A DNA stretch of 64,000 nucleotides from Litomosoides sigmodontis (GCA_963070105.1 OY718805.1:2316001-2380000); one strand, 5' to 3'. Positions 52,635 to 64,000 are shown, counted from the first letter of the stretch. Program-made: numbers and translations. Notes: generated by a model from the letters alone, not told the origin.

Positions 52635-53211
52635 TTTTTTCAAATTATGCAGATATGTTGATTGTGACTAATTTTATTACTCTCAAATTAAATTGCTAAT
52701 TACTAAAATGTCCAAACTTTCTCAGCGAGAATATTCGTATTGTAGTCGAACTCATACTGAACGTATTGTAGCCTGAAACTTCGTTTTTACATTTTTTATT
52801 AAAAAAATTGATGGATTGTACAGTTTGTTGATAAGTGTTGCAATATTCGGTGAAAAAGAGAAAAACAAAATGAAAGGGTAAGTGATGTGTTCGAGGAAAA
52901 TACTTTGCTAACATTGCTGGAAGGATGGTATTTGGTGATGAATGATCAAATTGAACCACCACTTCGAAGCACTTGTTAGTTTCAACTTTTTTTTTCAATG
53001 TTTTTGTTTACACCAAAACAGTTAATTGATTTCTAGTTGCTTTGTTTGCTTATCGCTTCAAGCAAATTATTCCGCTCTTTCAACTTGTCAAATTAAATGT
53101 ATTTATTAGGCCTATTTTGATAGAAGCATATTTGATATGCTAAGAATAACACTTTTCGGCGGGTAATATCAGTGATTGTTTCATTTTACTCCTTCATTCA
53201 GCTGTCAGTAA

Positions 53212-53400
53212 TTAGCTAAAATATAATATAATAGTTTTAGTTCGTTGAACAGTTGCACATGTATGTTGTATCGCAGTGTCGTGATCCGGTTCCGAAGCTG
53301 CAATGCGACTGTTCCGGAAAGCGAGAGATGATACACGCGTAAGTGGCTTCCTGTTGACATCTAAGAGTTTTAAGTGACCGAATAAGAAAGTGGGTAGCAT
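53212..53400. other. Segment with coding-like frames on both strands (weak)
   Basis: Plus strand: 53241-53338 is bounded by ATAGTTTTAG and GTAAGT and reads 32 codons in phase, including MYVVSQCRDPVPKLQCDC and SGKREMIH. Minus strand: an ATG at 53400 opens 62 codons including NRKPLTRVSSLAFRNSRIAA and SEPDHDTAIQHTC. Splice signals favour the plus reading; wobble composition (about 56% G+C in the plus frame, about 39% in the minus frame) favours the minus reading. At most one is likely real. Confidence 0.25.
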
Positions 53401-54242
53401 TTGAGAGTGAGATCACTTGAGCTACAACATCAAACGTCCAACAGATAAGTAAAAAATTGTCGTGACGTAAACGAAAAATGGCGTAAGCGTAGACGAAAAA
53501 TAGATAAGTGCATTCACACGGATCGGTTATTTATTTAAAATAATTTCCGATTTTTCTTGTAAGAATAAATGTGATTGAAATGAAGTTTTATATTTCTAAA
53601 AGTGCAACTAACGCAAAACATATCACAATTGATGCAAATTCTCACAATATCCTTGCGAAACAATCCATTATTCCGGTTCTAACCATCCGTTACGGATAAA
53701 TTTTCCTGGTATTTTAAATGCCTTAATTAGAGCGACTCTGATCAGCTGATCAGTAATCACGCATTAACTATTCACATACCGCAGCGTGCTGCTTTCATGC
53801 TGCTTAAATGCAAGTGATAATATTACTAACAATAACCATTAAAAATTTTTTTGCACTTGAAGCTGAGAGTTGAAAAATATTTTTTGGTCCATTTGTTTAA
53901 AACAAACTTAATTTGCTAATTGTTTTTGAGCTGAAATTATATTAAATTTCATCTATGTTAAATTTATTCAAAGTATGTGAAATGATCAATTTATGATCTT
54001 ATACTAGTCTCAAGCGCCCTGCGCTCATAGAAAATGAATTCAACAATTTTTTTGCTGATTTAAAGTTATGTATGATATCGTGTATTTTCATCTTTTTACA
54101 CGTGTAAACTTTTTATACGCACACATATACTCTGCTCTAATTATAAGCGAAATAAAGTGAATGTATAAAATAAAATACAGTATGCGAGAAATTTGAAATG
54201 TTAATGCATAATTAATAATTAGTAAAGTTTGAAATTATTAAA

Positions 54243-54291
54243 AGTAAAGTAAGACAATTTGAAGTATAGTAAAGTAAGACAATTTGAAGTA
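54243..54291 (+). repeat. Two-copy 25-bp tandem repeat
   Basis: AGTAAAGTAAGACAATTTGA followed by AGTAT, repeated directly. It lies just downstream of the stop codon of the minus-strand gene ending at 54424. Confidence 0.9.
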
Positions 54292-54423
54292 GGGAAGAAA
54301 GAGTTGTTAATAGTGTAGTGATAAGAGTGGAGGAAATGTGAATCCGGTCGTGCCATCGGGAGCTGGTAATTTTTCCTAATTATTCCAATTATTTTTAAAA
54401 TAATCCAACAATTTTCAAAATTA

Positions 54424-55178
54424 TTACTCTTTTTTCTCATTTTTACTTTCATCACTTTGCTTCATTCGTAAATTATTCACTTCCTGATCTTCCAATTTAT
54501 CAGCAATTGCTGCACTGTACACATCCTTTTGTCCCTTCTAGAAAAATTGCGACGAATGAAGAAATGAAATTTTGAGAATCATTAGATAAAACATTCAACT
54601 TAAAACTTTGCCTTTCTTACTATTAATTTTGCAAACGACATATGTGCGTTTTTTTTTGACTCAAATGAAATAATTTTTAAAGTTAAGCAATAAAAAAGTA
54701 CTTGTTGATGAATTAAGTAAAAATTTACCAAATTCTTTTACTAGTGCATTAAAATAGCCTATAGAGAATTTACCAGTTATTATCTATCACAAATGAAATT
54801 ATCGCAAACAGCTATTTCAACTACGCTAATTCAATTGAACGTATGCACAATGTGAGAGTGTATGTGTGACATTCTTCAAAATAAATGATCAATTACGTAA
54901 TTAATTAATTGATTATATTACTAATTGCGCACAATCACCTAGCGTTTATTTGAATTCTCTTGACGGAATAATTTACAATCAGTTTTCTTTTTGTTGATAA
55001 ACTCAAAAGCATTACGTCATTGGTGGAGCAATTATCACTCACCGACGTGACCGAAAATTTCTTCATTAATTGCTCCTGCGATTCCGTTGCTGCATGATTG
55101 CTAAATTGACAATGAATTTTGCCGGAAGCAATTAAATGCATTGGATGCACCGATTCCACAGTTAATGAGTGTCGATGA
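54424..55178 (-). CDS. Last two exons of an unrecognised minus-strand gene (partial)
   Basis: Exon 55043-55178 has a TTTTTTCAG acceptor and a GTGAGTG donor. It is open for 45 codons after a 1-nt lead: HRHSLTVESVHPMHLIASGK, then IHCQFSNHAATESQEQ and LMKKFSVTS. A 505-bp intron ends in TTTTTCTAG, and exon 54424-54537 continues in phase with KGQKDVYSAAIADKLEDQEV and a hydrophilic, Lys/Glu-rich end (KNEKKE, stop). Sites, phase and amino-acid mix agree well, so I regard these as real coding exons. The domain is not recognised; the tail looks cytosolic or disordered. The preceding exon must end after two bases of a codon and was not found with confidence. Confidence 0.6.
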
Positions 55179-55626
55179 CTGAAATTTTTTCTTCCACTTT
55201 CAAATTTTAAGTTTCAATTCCAAATATCATTTTGATTAAAATGCACTGAGTAAAATAGTAAGAATTGAAATTTTTCAATTTCCAATGAATTATCATGTTT
55301 GTTAAAAAAATATTCGCAAATTTATTATTCGTTGATCGATGAGTTACAATGTTTTCGGTTTCTTTTCAACTAATGAAATAAAAAGACAAGAATGGATGGA
55401 TAAGTTATGATGAGAGTAAATGTTTGAAAAAAATTTTTATTGTTGAAATTTAAATTTTTTGCTCAATTTAAATAATTACATAGTTTTTTTTAGAAATTTT
55501 TGCACATTTTGCACTTTTTTTTCCGTAAATTTTTAGTTTTTTGCCTTTTTTTCACGCACAATATTTTAAATTTCTATGCATTGCAAACTTTTGCTGAAAA
55601 AAAAGCAAGCATTACTTGTTTCACAG

Positions 55627-55818
55627 AGAAGCAAGTGTTCTAATAATTTTTTGAAATTGCTAGATGAATACGAAAGAGATGAAAGGACCAAAAAACATGC
55701 CAGCTGTCAACATTGCTTTGTGATGAAGCGACAGACATATGCAATTCTCCTGGAACTTTTAATTTCTTTCCAAATATATTATTACACTTCCGTTTTCTTT
55801 GTGCTGCAATTAAATTAA
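55627..55818 (+). CDS. Candidate plus-strand terminal exon (weak)
   Basis: The acceptor ACTTGTTTCACAG opens 63 codons, including LLDEYERDERTKKHASCQHC and then FVMKRQTYAILLELL before an AT-rich end and TAA. A frame is also open on the opposite strand. There is no partner exon and no recognised motif. Confidence 0.2.
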   Translation, partial: RSKCSNNFLKLLDEYERDERTKKHASCQHCFVMKRQTYAILLELLISFQIYYYTSVFFVLQLN

Positions 55819-56299
55819 TTTTTTTGTGTTGCATTTAAATTTTGCTTTACGAAGTCACAATTTATTCGACTGCGTGAAGCGTAAAATGAAATTATTCAGA
55901 GTGAGTGGAGTGCTACGCAACCGTAATTATTTTACAGGCAAAAAGATAAAAAGGCAAAACACTTCCTTTTTTTTTGACACATTTTACTTCAATTTATTTA
56001 AATTTTTAAGCAAGCTAACTAGCAGCGCAATTCAGCTAACTTGATGAAGTAGGAAGATCAAAGGCATGTTACAGTACACTTGAATTACAACTTACATTTG
56101 AGCAGCAAAATTTTATTACATCTGTACAGCGAGCATACGCTAATATCGTTTGCATTGAGCCGTTAAACGAAATAACCTTTTTGTAATATTTAATAAAAAG
56201 AGAGAGAGAGAGAGAGGAAGGGAGGGAGACAGAAAGGGAGAAAATAAATATTAGTACAACATGAATGTTCAAATTTTGAACAAATCCTTCCACAATCTC

Positions 56300-58360
56300 T
56301 ATGTGTGTTATGTCAACGTGTGCATGAAAAGAAAATTAAAGCACTGAAAAAAAAAAACTTTTTTTTTTTTTGAAAAACGGTTTAAACAAGTAAAAATGCA
56401 TTGGAGAAATTTTTTATGGCAAAAATGGCTTTCACTCCCTACCACAGCTCACTTATATACTATTATTTTAATGCTTCGTTTCTTTTTTTTTCCTAAAGCT
56501 ACCTCTATCATTTATTCGTTCAATCTTTTGTTAAAGCAATTTATCATTTGTAAATTATAATTTTACTGAAACTTATGACTTGTCCTGTTTTGCACGAGCA
56601 ATCATCGTACACTCTCATTTCATTGATTTTGAAATAAATTTTTTAATATCACTGCTAGTCTAATTATACCTTTCAATATTAGCGGCAATAAAGCCAAAGT
56701 ACTAACTACCATAATTTCTTGTAGAAGTAATTGCGGTGATAGCTGCAACAGTAATTACTAGCTAGCGCAATTGACATCAGTTTTTTTTTCTTTCAAATTT
56801 GAAAGTTTACTTATATATCAATTTTTTTTTTGCAAATTTACTACTTTTTGAATAACTTGAAATGAAGCTAAAAGTTAGGAGGGTTAAGCTAAAGTGCTTT
56901 CATGTGTAAAACATGTTTAGCTCAATTTACCCACCCGGCAAATCGATTAGCAAAATGAATTGGATAGTGCTAAGAGCTATACGATGAGCAGTAAAAATTT
57001 TTCAAATTTAAAAAATGGCAAAAGAAAGTGAGTGGTGCAAGCATGAGAAAGGAAAGCATGCAAAATATTTCGATGAAATTAAAATGCAAAAGGAATGAAG
57101 GTGATAGCTATGACAGCTCATAAGCTAGGAGAGGAAATAATGAATTTGTTGAAATAAATAACTGACAAACTCTGTTATAAATGTGACATTTAGTGCTTGC
57201 AAAAATCTCCAAACATATAATGAAAAAAAAAATTAAAAAGCGAACAGCTAAGAAATTTACAATCATTTCGTTTGCAATTTAAAATGACAAAAAAAAGGAA
57301 AGAAAATTTAAAAATTTAAAAGCGATAACTTACTGGAAATGTAAAATTTCACTGAGTTGTAGCGGTGAAAAGGCAAAGTTAAATTTAAAAAAAAAAAACA
57401 GCAGATAAATTTTTCAAACAATGCCTATCATTTGCAAGAAGTAATGACGAACAAATAATGCTAGTATGCGAAATAAGAATTTTGATGAGAAACTCAATTT
57501 CGATATTTAAATTAGCTTTTAGCAGTTAGCTATTGCAAGTGCTATTATTTTGAAATGCTAGCAAACGAACTTCATTTTTGTTTTGAGACGAAAGATAACG
57601 ATAGCACCCATTGAGTGTATTAATTAATATTTAGCTTAAAAAAAACGCAATAAAATTAAAATATTAATAACATCGATCATAAATTTAGGTTGTTACTTCG
57701 AATTAATAAATTTGATAAACTTATTTATACTTATTTATCATTTACACTCTTGCCAGAACAATCAAAATTCTCCTTCACGTTTTTCCTTATCAAATAGAAA
57801 ATTTCATTCTTTTTTCCTACTTACGTCTTGCAGTGTAGCCTAAACGGAAATTCATAGTGCCTTGAAGTTAGCAAAAAAGTAATTTCAGCCTATCAATGTT
57901 AGCAAAGACATTGCAACAGGCTAGACTAGACTAAGACTACTTCACATCTCTAGCAGCGCCGTAAATTCATTACGTACATACATATAAAATAGAAATGGAT
58001 TGAACTTCTAATCAACAAAACGTTTTCATCCACTAATTAATTAGCAGCACTGCGAGAGTTTACGTCGAACGAAACCAAATGTATTATTGTTTGACGTAAA
58101 TGCCAATGTGATAGAAGCATTGAGTGCGTAGTTGAAACCAATGCGCGGCTAATTATTGCAATTAGTCAAGAGCTCTTTGTTTCGATTTAATTCAGCACAC
58201 AAATAGCAGAGGAGACGTAACAGATTTGCATAAAAGTTTCCGTGAAACGTAAAAAAAAAAAACCTATCGAGAAACAATGAAATCGCATAATATGTCAATT
58301 TGTTACGTAGTTAAAGTTCAAAAAATCACTGCTCAATTCACTTTGTCAAAAAATATCACC
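56300..58360. other. Non-coding AT-rich stretch
   Basis: No supported exon, RNA gene or tandem repeat beyond A/T homopolymers. Confidence 0.4.
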
Positions 58361-58366
58361 CAATGA

Positions 58367-58636
58367 AATCAATGGAAAGAGGAACAGAAATAAGGAAACG
58401 TAGCATTATTTGTTTTTTTTTTCAAAAAAAAGAAACAAATAATGTAGGAATGAAATTAGCATAAAAAATGATGAAATAGAAATTTTAATTGCAAAAAAAA
58501 AGAATCAATGGAAAGAGGAACAGAAATAAGGAAAGGTAGCATTATTTGTTTTTTTTTCAAAAAAAAAAACAAATAATGTAGGAATGAAATTAGCATAAAA
58601 AATGATAAAATAGAAATTTTAATTGCAAAAAAAAAG
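58367..58636 (+). repeat. Tandem duplication of a 136-bp unit, each copy with an internal hairpin
   Basis: Copy 1 is 58367-58502 and copy 2 is 58503-58636. They differ by two substitutions (AAACGTAG against AAAGGTAG; GATGAAATAG against GATAAAATAG) and by homopolymer lengths. Each copy contains the inverted repeat CATTATTTG...CAAATAATG (58404-58444 in copy 1), whose loop is a T run facing an A run, so the stem extends to about 20 bp. Near identity implies a recent duplication. Confidence 0.95.
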
Positions 58637-59705
58637 ATGATAATTTTTTTAATTTAGTGTTTTTTTTAATTTTTTATTTTTTAATTTAGCGCTATAACTA
58701 CGAATTGTATTCAATGCGTTCTTTTCCATTTTCATCAAATTACATTAATAGTAAAGTTAAAATGCATACATTGATATTTTGCACGAAATGTGTTTGATTT
58801 TTCCGCCATCGTGGTGGCGTTGTCAGATGTCGAACGTTTGCATGGGAGAGCTAGTCGCTAGATGGTTCTAGCTAGAGAGAAATCAAATATTGTGTGATTT
58901 TTTTTTTGTCTCTTTTCTCGCAAAATGATCTTCGGCTTACGTTAGTGTTGTTAATGTGCACAAGTAAATAAATCATTTCATTTTAGTTGCGAAAAACAAC
59001 TAAAATTCAATGAACTATTTCAATGAATTTGTTTGCTAATGCTAAAATGGTAAATGTTTCCTCCTTTTTTTTGAAATCCTTCATGCAATTTAGCGGAAAA
59101 AATTTGAATTTTGCATAGTTTAAAGGGAAAAATTCGTCGTAAGGCAATAATAATTTTACAGTGAAATTTATTTTTTACACTAAACGTTAGTCTTTAGCGC
59201 ATTAATGTCGTTTGCATTCAAAAGTCACAAACATTTTCGCAAATTCATTACTTAATGCAAATATTTGAAATTCATGTATACTTACTCTCAGCGCCTTACT
59301 ATAAAATATAGCGAGTAAACTGATGCACTCAAAATTTCATTGCCTTTTCCTTCAAATAAACCAATAGAGAAAAATTTATCATTTCTTATCAGATGAATTT
59401 TTGGTGAAAGGGAAATCATAAATTCGAAAGAGAACTTTTATTTCGATTAATAAATTTCCATTAATTTTTTTACTCAGTTTTCACCCACGCAGTAAAGTTA
59501 TTCATTTAGAAAATTAATTCAGCAAAAACTTCATTTCCACGTTTTTTCTTCACAGCAAAAAATCAAAATACAAATGAAGTGAAGTTTAGCTGTAAAATAA
59601 ATAATTGATTCCTGAATATTCGGAAGAGAGGGAGAGAGAAGAAAGGAAAAAAACAAAAATGGCTGGAGACTTTTGATTTGTTGAAGTTCCATTCGGCCCC
59701 TTTCT

Positions 59706-59708
<3 letters not shown>

Positions 59709-59747
<39 letters not shown>
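59709..59747. repeat. (TC)n microsatellite
   Basis: About 18 TC units after a short CCCTC lead. The Glu-Arg repeat frame on the minus strand is an artefact. Confidence 0.95.
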
Positions 59748-59750
<3 letters not shown>

Positions 59751-60231
59751 TTTCCTAGAAGATTTTGATAGGTTGAAAAGAGGAGAAATGAATGGTTGAT
59801 GATTGTCTTGTCCATTTGATTGCTTCTCAAGTGAACGAGATATTTAAGGCATGGCATGCAAGTAGTTAATACTTAAAAAAAAAAAAAAGATTAACTATCC
59901 CTTCTTCTCTTTCTTCTCACTAAATTCTTCACTCATAAAATTAAGGAAAAAGCAAAAAAAAAAAGCTTAGCCATTATTTCTCGGCTCCTTTTCGCTGCAT
60001 CTTTTTGCCTTTAAAAAAATTCAAAATTTCAAATTCCCAAAAATTTTAACAGTTAGCAAAATTAACATTTGACGATTAATTGCAATTTCTTTAATTATTT
60101 CAGTTATTACTGCAAGAAGCATTAGTTTACTGCAGTGAAATGATTATTGCTGCAAAAAAAAAAAATTTTAGCGAAAAGGATAAAATTTATTTTTACGCAA
60201 CGACTCATTGATTGATGGCAATTTGTTAAAA

Positions 60232-60369
60232 TTATCCGAGAAATTTCATGTTGCTTTTGAACAGCGACATTTTCGCTTCAACAATTAGCAATGTAATTAC
60301 TAGTAGTTTTATTAGTAGTACCACCATCGGTGGAATTGAAATCATTTCATTTGGCGGTCTTCCAGTCAT
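60232..60369 (-). CDS. Small frame with signal-peptide-like segment, 45 codons (weak)
   Basis: An ATG opens MTGRPPNEMISIPPMVVLLI, then KLLVITLLIVEAK and a short polar tail to TAA. Residues 13-31 are strongly hydrophobic and end in VEA, like a signal-peptide cleavage site or a membrane anchor. Two weak donors (GTCGCT, GTTCAA) would leave the right phase to join the exon at 55178, so it could be the first exon of that gene, but the distance and weak sites make this speculative. Confidence 0.25.
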   Translation of the reverse strand: MTGRPPNEMISIPPMVVLLIKLLVITLLIVEAKMSLFKSNMKFLG

Positions 60370-60399
60370 TTAGATCAATAAATCCAAGCATTATATTAG

Positions 60400-62624
60400 T
60401 GGCGACAATTTCGAAATTAACAAAATTTCAAGCGATCAGTAGTGCTAGCTTGAAGAATGCCTTCCTGCTTTTGTTGCTATCAAAATTTTACTTTATGAAA
60501 CTGTAAAAAGTACATCCAATTAAAATACTGTATGAATTCGATGAAAACAATTGTGCAAATTTTTAGCATCATTTAAAATTACTATGATCTTTTGAACTTT
60601 ATTAATTCTGCTTATATTTAATTCCAATAATGCATTTCAATCGCCCTTAACTATGATGAAGGTGCAAGCAATTAACATCGAATGACGTCTGTTTAAAATA
60701 TCATTTTCGTCATATCACTCCATTAACGTCAGTGAATGATCCGTTTGACATTTCAATTTTTATTAAATTCCAATTCTAAAGTAAACAAACGCACTGACTA
60801 ACAGCAACAACATTGATCGATTTCTTTAAAATCATCCAACAACATTCCTTATTCTCTTCCTCACTTTCTTCTCCGATCTTTTCACTGTTTTTTTTTTGTG
60901 ATTTAATAAAAAGTAAATGAAGATTCCCAGCATGATAATTTTACAGTATAACAATATGAAAAAATTATTTGAGAATGTAAGCAGAAATTCGGACGATAAA
61001 AATACTAACTTTACAGTACAGCTGTCTTTCCAAAATTTTTTGAATGGAAAAAAAATTTTTAAACAAAAAATGCAAATACAATTTTTCGAATTTATTTCAC
61101 AGCCCAAATAGAGTATCCAACTATCATATAAATTTTAAAAGTTTTTGACATGAAAAGATGCTAGCAAGTGAGGTTAGTTAGCACGCAATTATAATTAATC
61201 AAATATCTATATTGCATAAAAGACCGTTCACTAATACAGGATTGAAGTGTACCGTAGTGTAAGGTGATTAATTGACTGCTGCAAATTTTGTGAGGATTAA
61301 AATTTATTTAAACTGATAGATGTAATTTTGTTATTCTAAATGTCCATACAAGTAAGATATTTTTTGTTTTCCAAATTTTATTGATCAATAAAAAAGTGCA
61401 AAAAAAATCCTAATAATAATCTTATTAATACAAAATTCAAACAAACAACTGAATTATTTTCGGATAGGAAAAAAAGCACAGAAGAAGATAAAAGAAGAAA
61501 GAGAAAAATACAACCGGCAATGAATGTGCAAAATTACTATGCAATTTAAGTACAAGGTAAAAAGCACTAGTTAGCCTGCAGCAAGTTAACGTCTTTGACA
61601 TTGCACGACTGTAATCCAACATCCAACTTAAAAATAGTCTTATTGAAATTTTTGAGTAAAAATTTTAAGAGATTATCAAAAATTGAATTTTGGATACACG
61701 AGGACATTTTACACGTAGCACATGTTCAGCGCAGCATTCTGCGCACCACCTATATATCCCCTAAAACATCACAACAAAAAGACACCTGAATCACTGAATT
61801 TAAGAGGATCATAAGTCACATCTACTTTGAAATTATCTTTAAATACCGCGCTCAGTGTGGTATACAGAGAATTTAACCCGGTGAATGGAAAGTGATTTAA
61901 AGTATCGTCGTAGAAAATTGAGGAAAATAAATATTAAAGAGAAGCATTTTTACCGGATTAAGGTCAAATAGGAAAAGGTTCCAGACAAGAAATGGAAGTA
62001 AAAGGGAAAGAGAGAACCAGAGCAAGCTTTTCAGGTATTTATATGTATGTATATATCAATTACCGAAATAGCAAGAAAATAATAAGCTCATATGGGAGAA
62101 TTTCATTCCCAGAACAGTACAACAATACATATGCATGTAAATAACAATCAGTCAATAAATAATATAGACAATTTGATGGGATTCATCGCTCACTGCTCAA
62201 TAATTAATTTCATATTATTAAATTTAAAATAGAAAAGTAATCAACAAGCATACATAGTTAGAAATAATAATAATATGACAACGATGAATCAGCAAAAAAA
62301 AGGCCTTCTTTCGCCAATTTTAGAATATTTCCATTCCAGCTTTACTCATTACTTAAAAAACATCTACTAAAAAAACCATCATCAAAGTGTCAATTATTAA
62401 AAAATTTTAGAAATCCAAAAGTACTGGGAGTATAATATCAATTGCGTATACAACTAGACGTAAATATATACATATATAATTGGTAGCAATCAGCTATATC
62501 ATTATCAAATTGGTGCACTTTTTTCATTTCTTTCCATTAATTCTGCAATAATTGGAAAAAATTAAGATTAGCGATAAAGTGATCAAGTAAGCTGAATTGA
62601 ATATTCCAGACACATACATATACA

Positions 62625-62679
<55 letters not shown>

Positions 62680-63480
62680 CCTAATTTTCTCCTTGTTCAC
62701 TTCTAACATTTACGTTAGTAACGATCAAAATTGGGCAAAAATAGAAAATAAATGAAAGTACAAATGAAAAATAAAACCAAAAACGAAACAAATTAATGTT
62801 ACGAAAATTAAGTATAGGAAACAGAAATAAAAACAAACAAAATAATTCTTGTGTTCAAAAAATTATGAATTAGTGAAACGAAATCGAAAACTCTGTTAAA
62901 TGTCAACGATTCGGAGAAAAAAATTAGTATGTGCTTGTGCGATGAAAAATTATTGGAATGCAACATACGACTCTTTGGTTCGCAGGGAAAAAAAATGAAT
63001 GTCTTAGCTTTCAGCGAGCAGGGGAGAGGGACATAGAACATGCGACAAATTTATCTACAGTAAAAAAGAAAATATCATCCAGCCATATGATGAACTATTC
63101 CAAAACTACTAGATTTTTTCAATTATAGTAATAAAAAAATGAAATGATGGAGAAACTGGGCACATATGAGATCAGAAATGATGATGAAAATAGAAATTAT
63201 CCACAGAAGCAACGGATATAAAATGCGTAGTGCGGACAAATTCATCTAGAATTCCTCAAGTTACAAAAAATATTGAAATAATGAGTAGTTATCTCGCCGG
63301 CAGTTTGCAAAAAAAAAGTAATAATTGTAATTTTCAAAAAAAAAAACTCTATTGAAAATTCCGCAAAAGTAATGAGTAATTGTATTCCTCCCTCTTTTTT
63401 TTACAAATATATCATCGCCCATGAGACTCCAAAGAGAAAGAGCAGAATAAAATAATAGCTAAAGAAAAAACATTACTTCA
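60400..63480. other. Mostly non-coding; 3' flank of the right-edge gene
   Basis: AT-rich. A short minus-strand segment near 61715-61766 (GIYRWCAECCAEHVL between GATGTTTTAG and GTGTAA) has splice-like borders but no partner. The rest holds homopolymers and the TA repeat near 62.65 kb. Confidence 0.35.
62628..62680. repeat. CA-to-TA compound dinucleotide repeat
   Basis: A short (CA)n runs into about 20 TA units with one TG interruption. Confidence 0.95.
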
Positions 63481-63483
63481 AAT

Positions 63484-63926
63484 TTACACAATATGATCAC
63501 TTGCGGACCGAGCATGACTATTTGGAACCAAACGCGGTACACCACCATTACCGCTTTGTGGCGGCGCTATTAGTAGCATTGTACTGCACTAAATAGAAAA
63601 AGGTTAAATTTTAACTGAAAATTGGAAACGTTTTCTTATCTAAAAAATAACATTAAAAACTCTGAAGAGCAATTAGAACACTGAATGAAAAAAAAAACAA
63701 TTCGAAAACTGATAGAAATTCCACTAAAATAAAGTAAAAGCGTTGTAGGATACGTAAATCGATTAATCTACGATGAATCACGTACGTTTTCAAATCCAAG
63801 AGTAGCGGTATTACTATCATCTGAACAGTTGCGTCGATGTGATTGCGATTCTTGCACTATCCGTCGTATTTGTCGATGTGACGGTGGAGGAGGAGGCAAG
63901 CGATAGCTTCCATCCAACGGTTCAAC
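63484..63926 (-). CDS. Last two coding exons of an unrecognised protein entering from the right edge (partial)
   Basis: Exon 63786-63926 (acceptor CATTTCCAG, donor GTACGTG; exactly 47 codons, phase 0) reads VEPLDGSYRLPPPPPSHRQI, then RRIVQESQSHRRNCSDDSNT and ATLGFEN. A 197-bp intron follows, and exon 63484-63588 (acceptor CTATTTAG) gives CSTMLLIAPPQSGNGGVPRL, then VPNSHARSASDHIV and TAA. The joined 81-residue tail is Pro-, Ser- and Arg-rich and looks like a disordered cytoplasmic C-terminus; SYRLPPPPP could be an SH3/WW-type ligand. I do not recognise the protein. A fragment KLVEEN before GTTAAG at the very edge (about 63976-64000) might be the preceding exon, but only a few codons are visible. 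Confidence 0.6.
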
Positions 63927-64000
63927 CTGGAAATGAGTGAAAATACCAACAAAAAAAAGCTTTACTATTCCTTAACATTTTCCTCCACTAGCTTCGTCCT

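Noticed and set aside
57340..57440. Minus-strand segment FSPLQLSEILHF before GTAAGT, with the phase needed for exon 55178
   Set aside because: No acceptor AG lies at a usable position upstream; the segment would begin in a poly(T) run.

Overview
This is a eukaryotic nuclear segment. It is strongly AT-rich (about 30% G+C by eye), full of A/T homopolymers and (CA)n, (GA)n and TA microsatellites, and its few genes are broken by GT-AG introns with acceptors of the TTTCAG / TTTTAG / TTGCAG type. Intron sizes of 150-800 bp in the compact gene, TTTYAG acceptors lying a few bases upstream of start codons (they look like spliced-leader sites), and the gene content fit a nematode, perhaps an AT-rich spirurid or filarial type. 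That assignment is inference; no rRNA, spliced-leader RNA or other diagnostic marker is present.

Layout. (1) About 1-13.7 kb, minus strand: the 5' end of a latrophilin-type adhesion GPCR gene. A signal-peptide exon with a Pro/Thr stalk (13390-13621) is followed, after introns of 7.35 and 5.59 kb, by two exons (5850-6036 and 141-259) that together encode a SUEL/galactose-binding-lectin domain; the rest lies left of the window. (2) About 13.7-42.7 kb: mostly non-coding AT-rich DNA with microsatellites, minisatellites and palindromes. A few isolated open frames look like possible exons (36.1, 37.8 and 40.2 kb), but no gene could be assembled. (3) 43.0-52.0 kb, minus strand: a complete 16-exon gene for a DEAD-box RNA helicase of the DDX19/Dbp5 mRNA-export family. 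All exon phases agree, the model gives about 769 residues, and it has a long (~330 residue) N-terminal extension rich in G/S/N/Q. (4) 52.3-56 kb: a cluster of short candidate exons on both strands, including the last two exons (54424-54537 and 55043-55178) of an unrecognised minus-strand gene and a disrupted plus-strand frame divergent from the helicase. (5) 56-63.4 kb: mostly non-coding, with a 136-bp tandem duplication containing hairpins. (6) 63484-63926, minus strand: the last two coding exons of an unrecognised protein that enters from the right edge.

The two recognisable genes are unrelated: a cell-surface adhesion receptor and an mRNA-export/translation-termination helicase. No operon-like logic, transposon, CRISPR, tRNA or rRNA gene is evident. 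Exon models were built by hand from splice signals, phase consistency and recalled family motifs. The helicase and the lectin exons are solid; most other candidates are flagged as weak.
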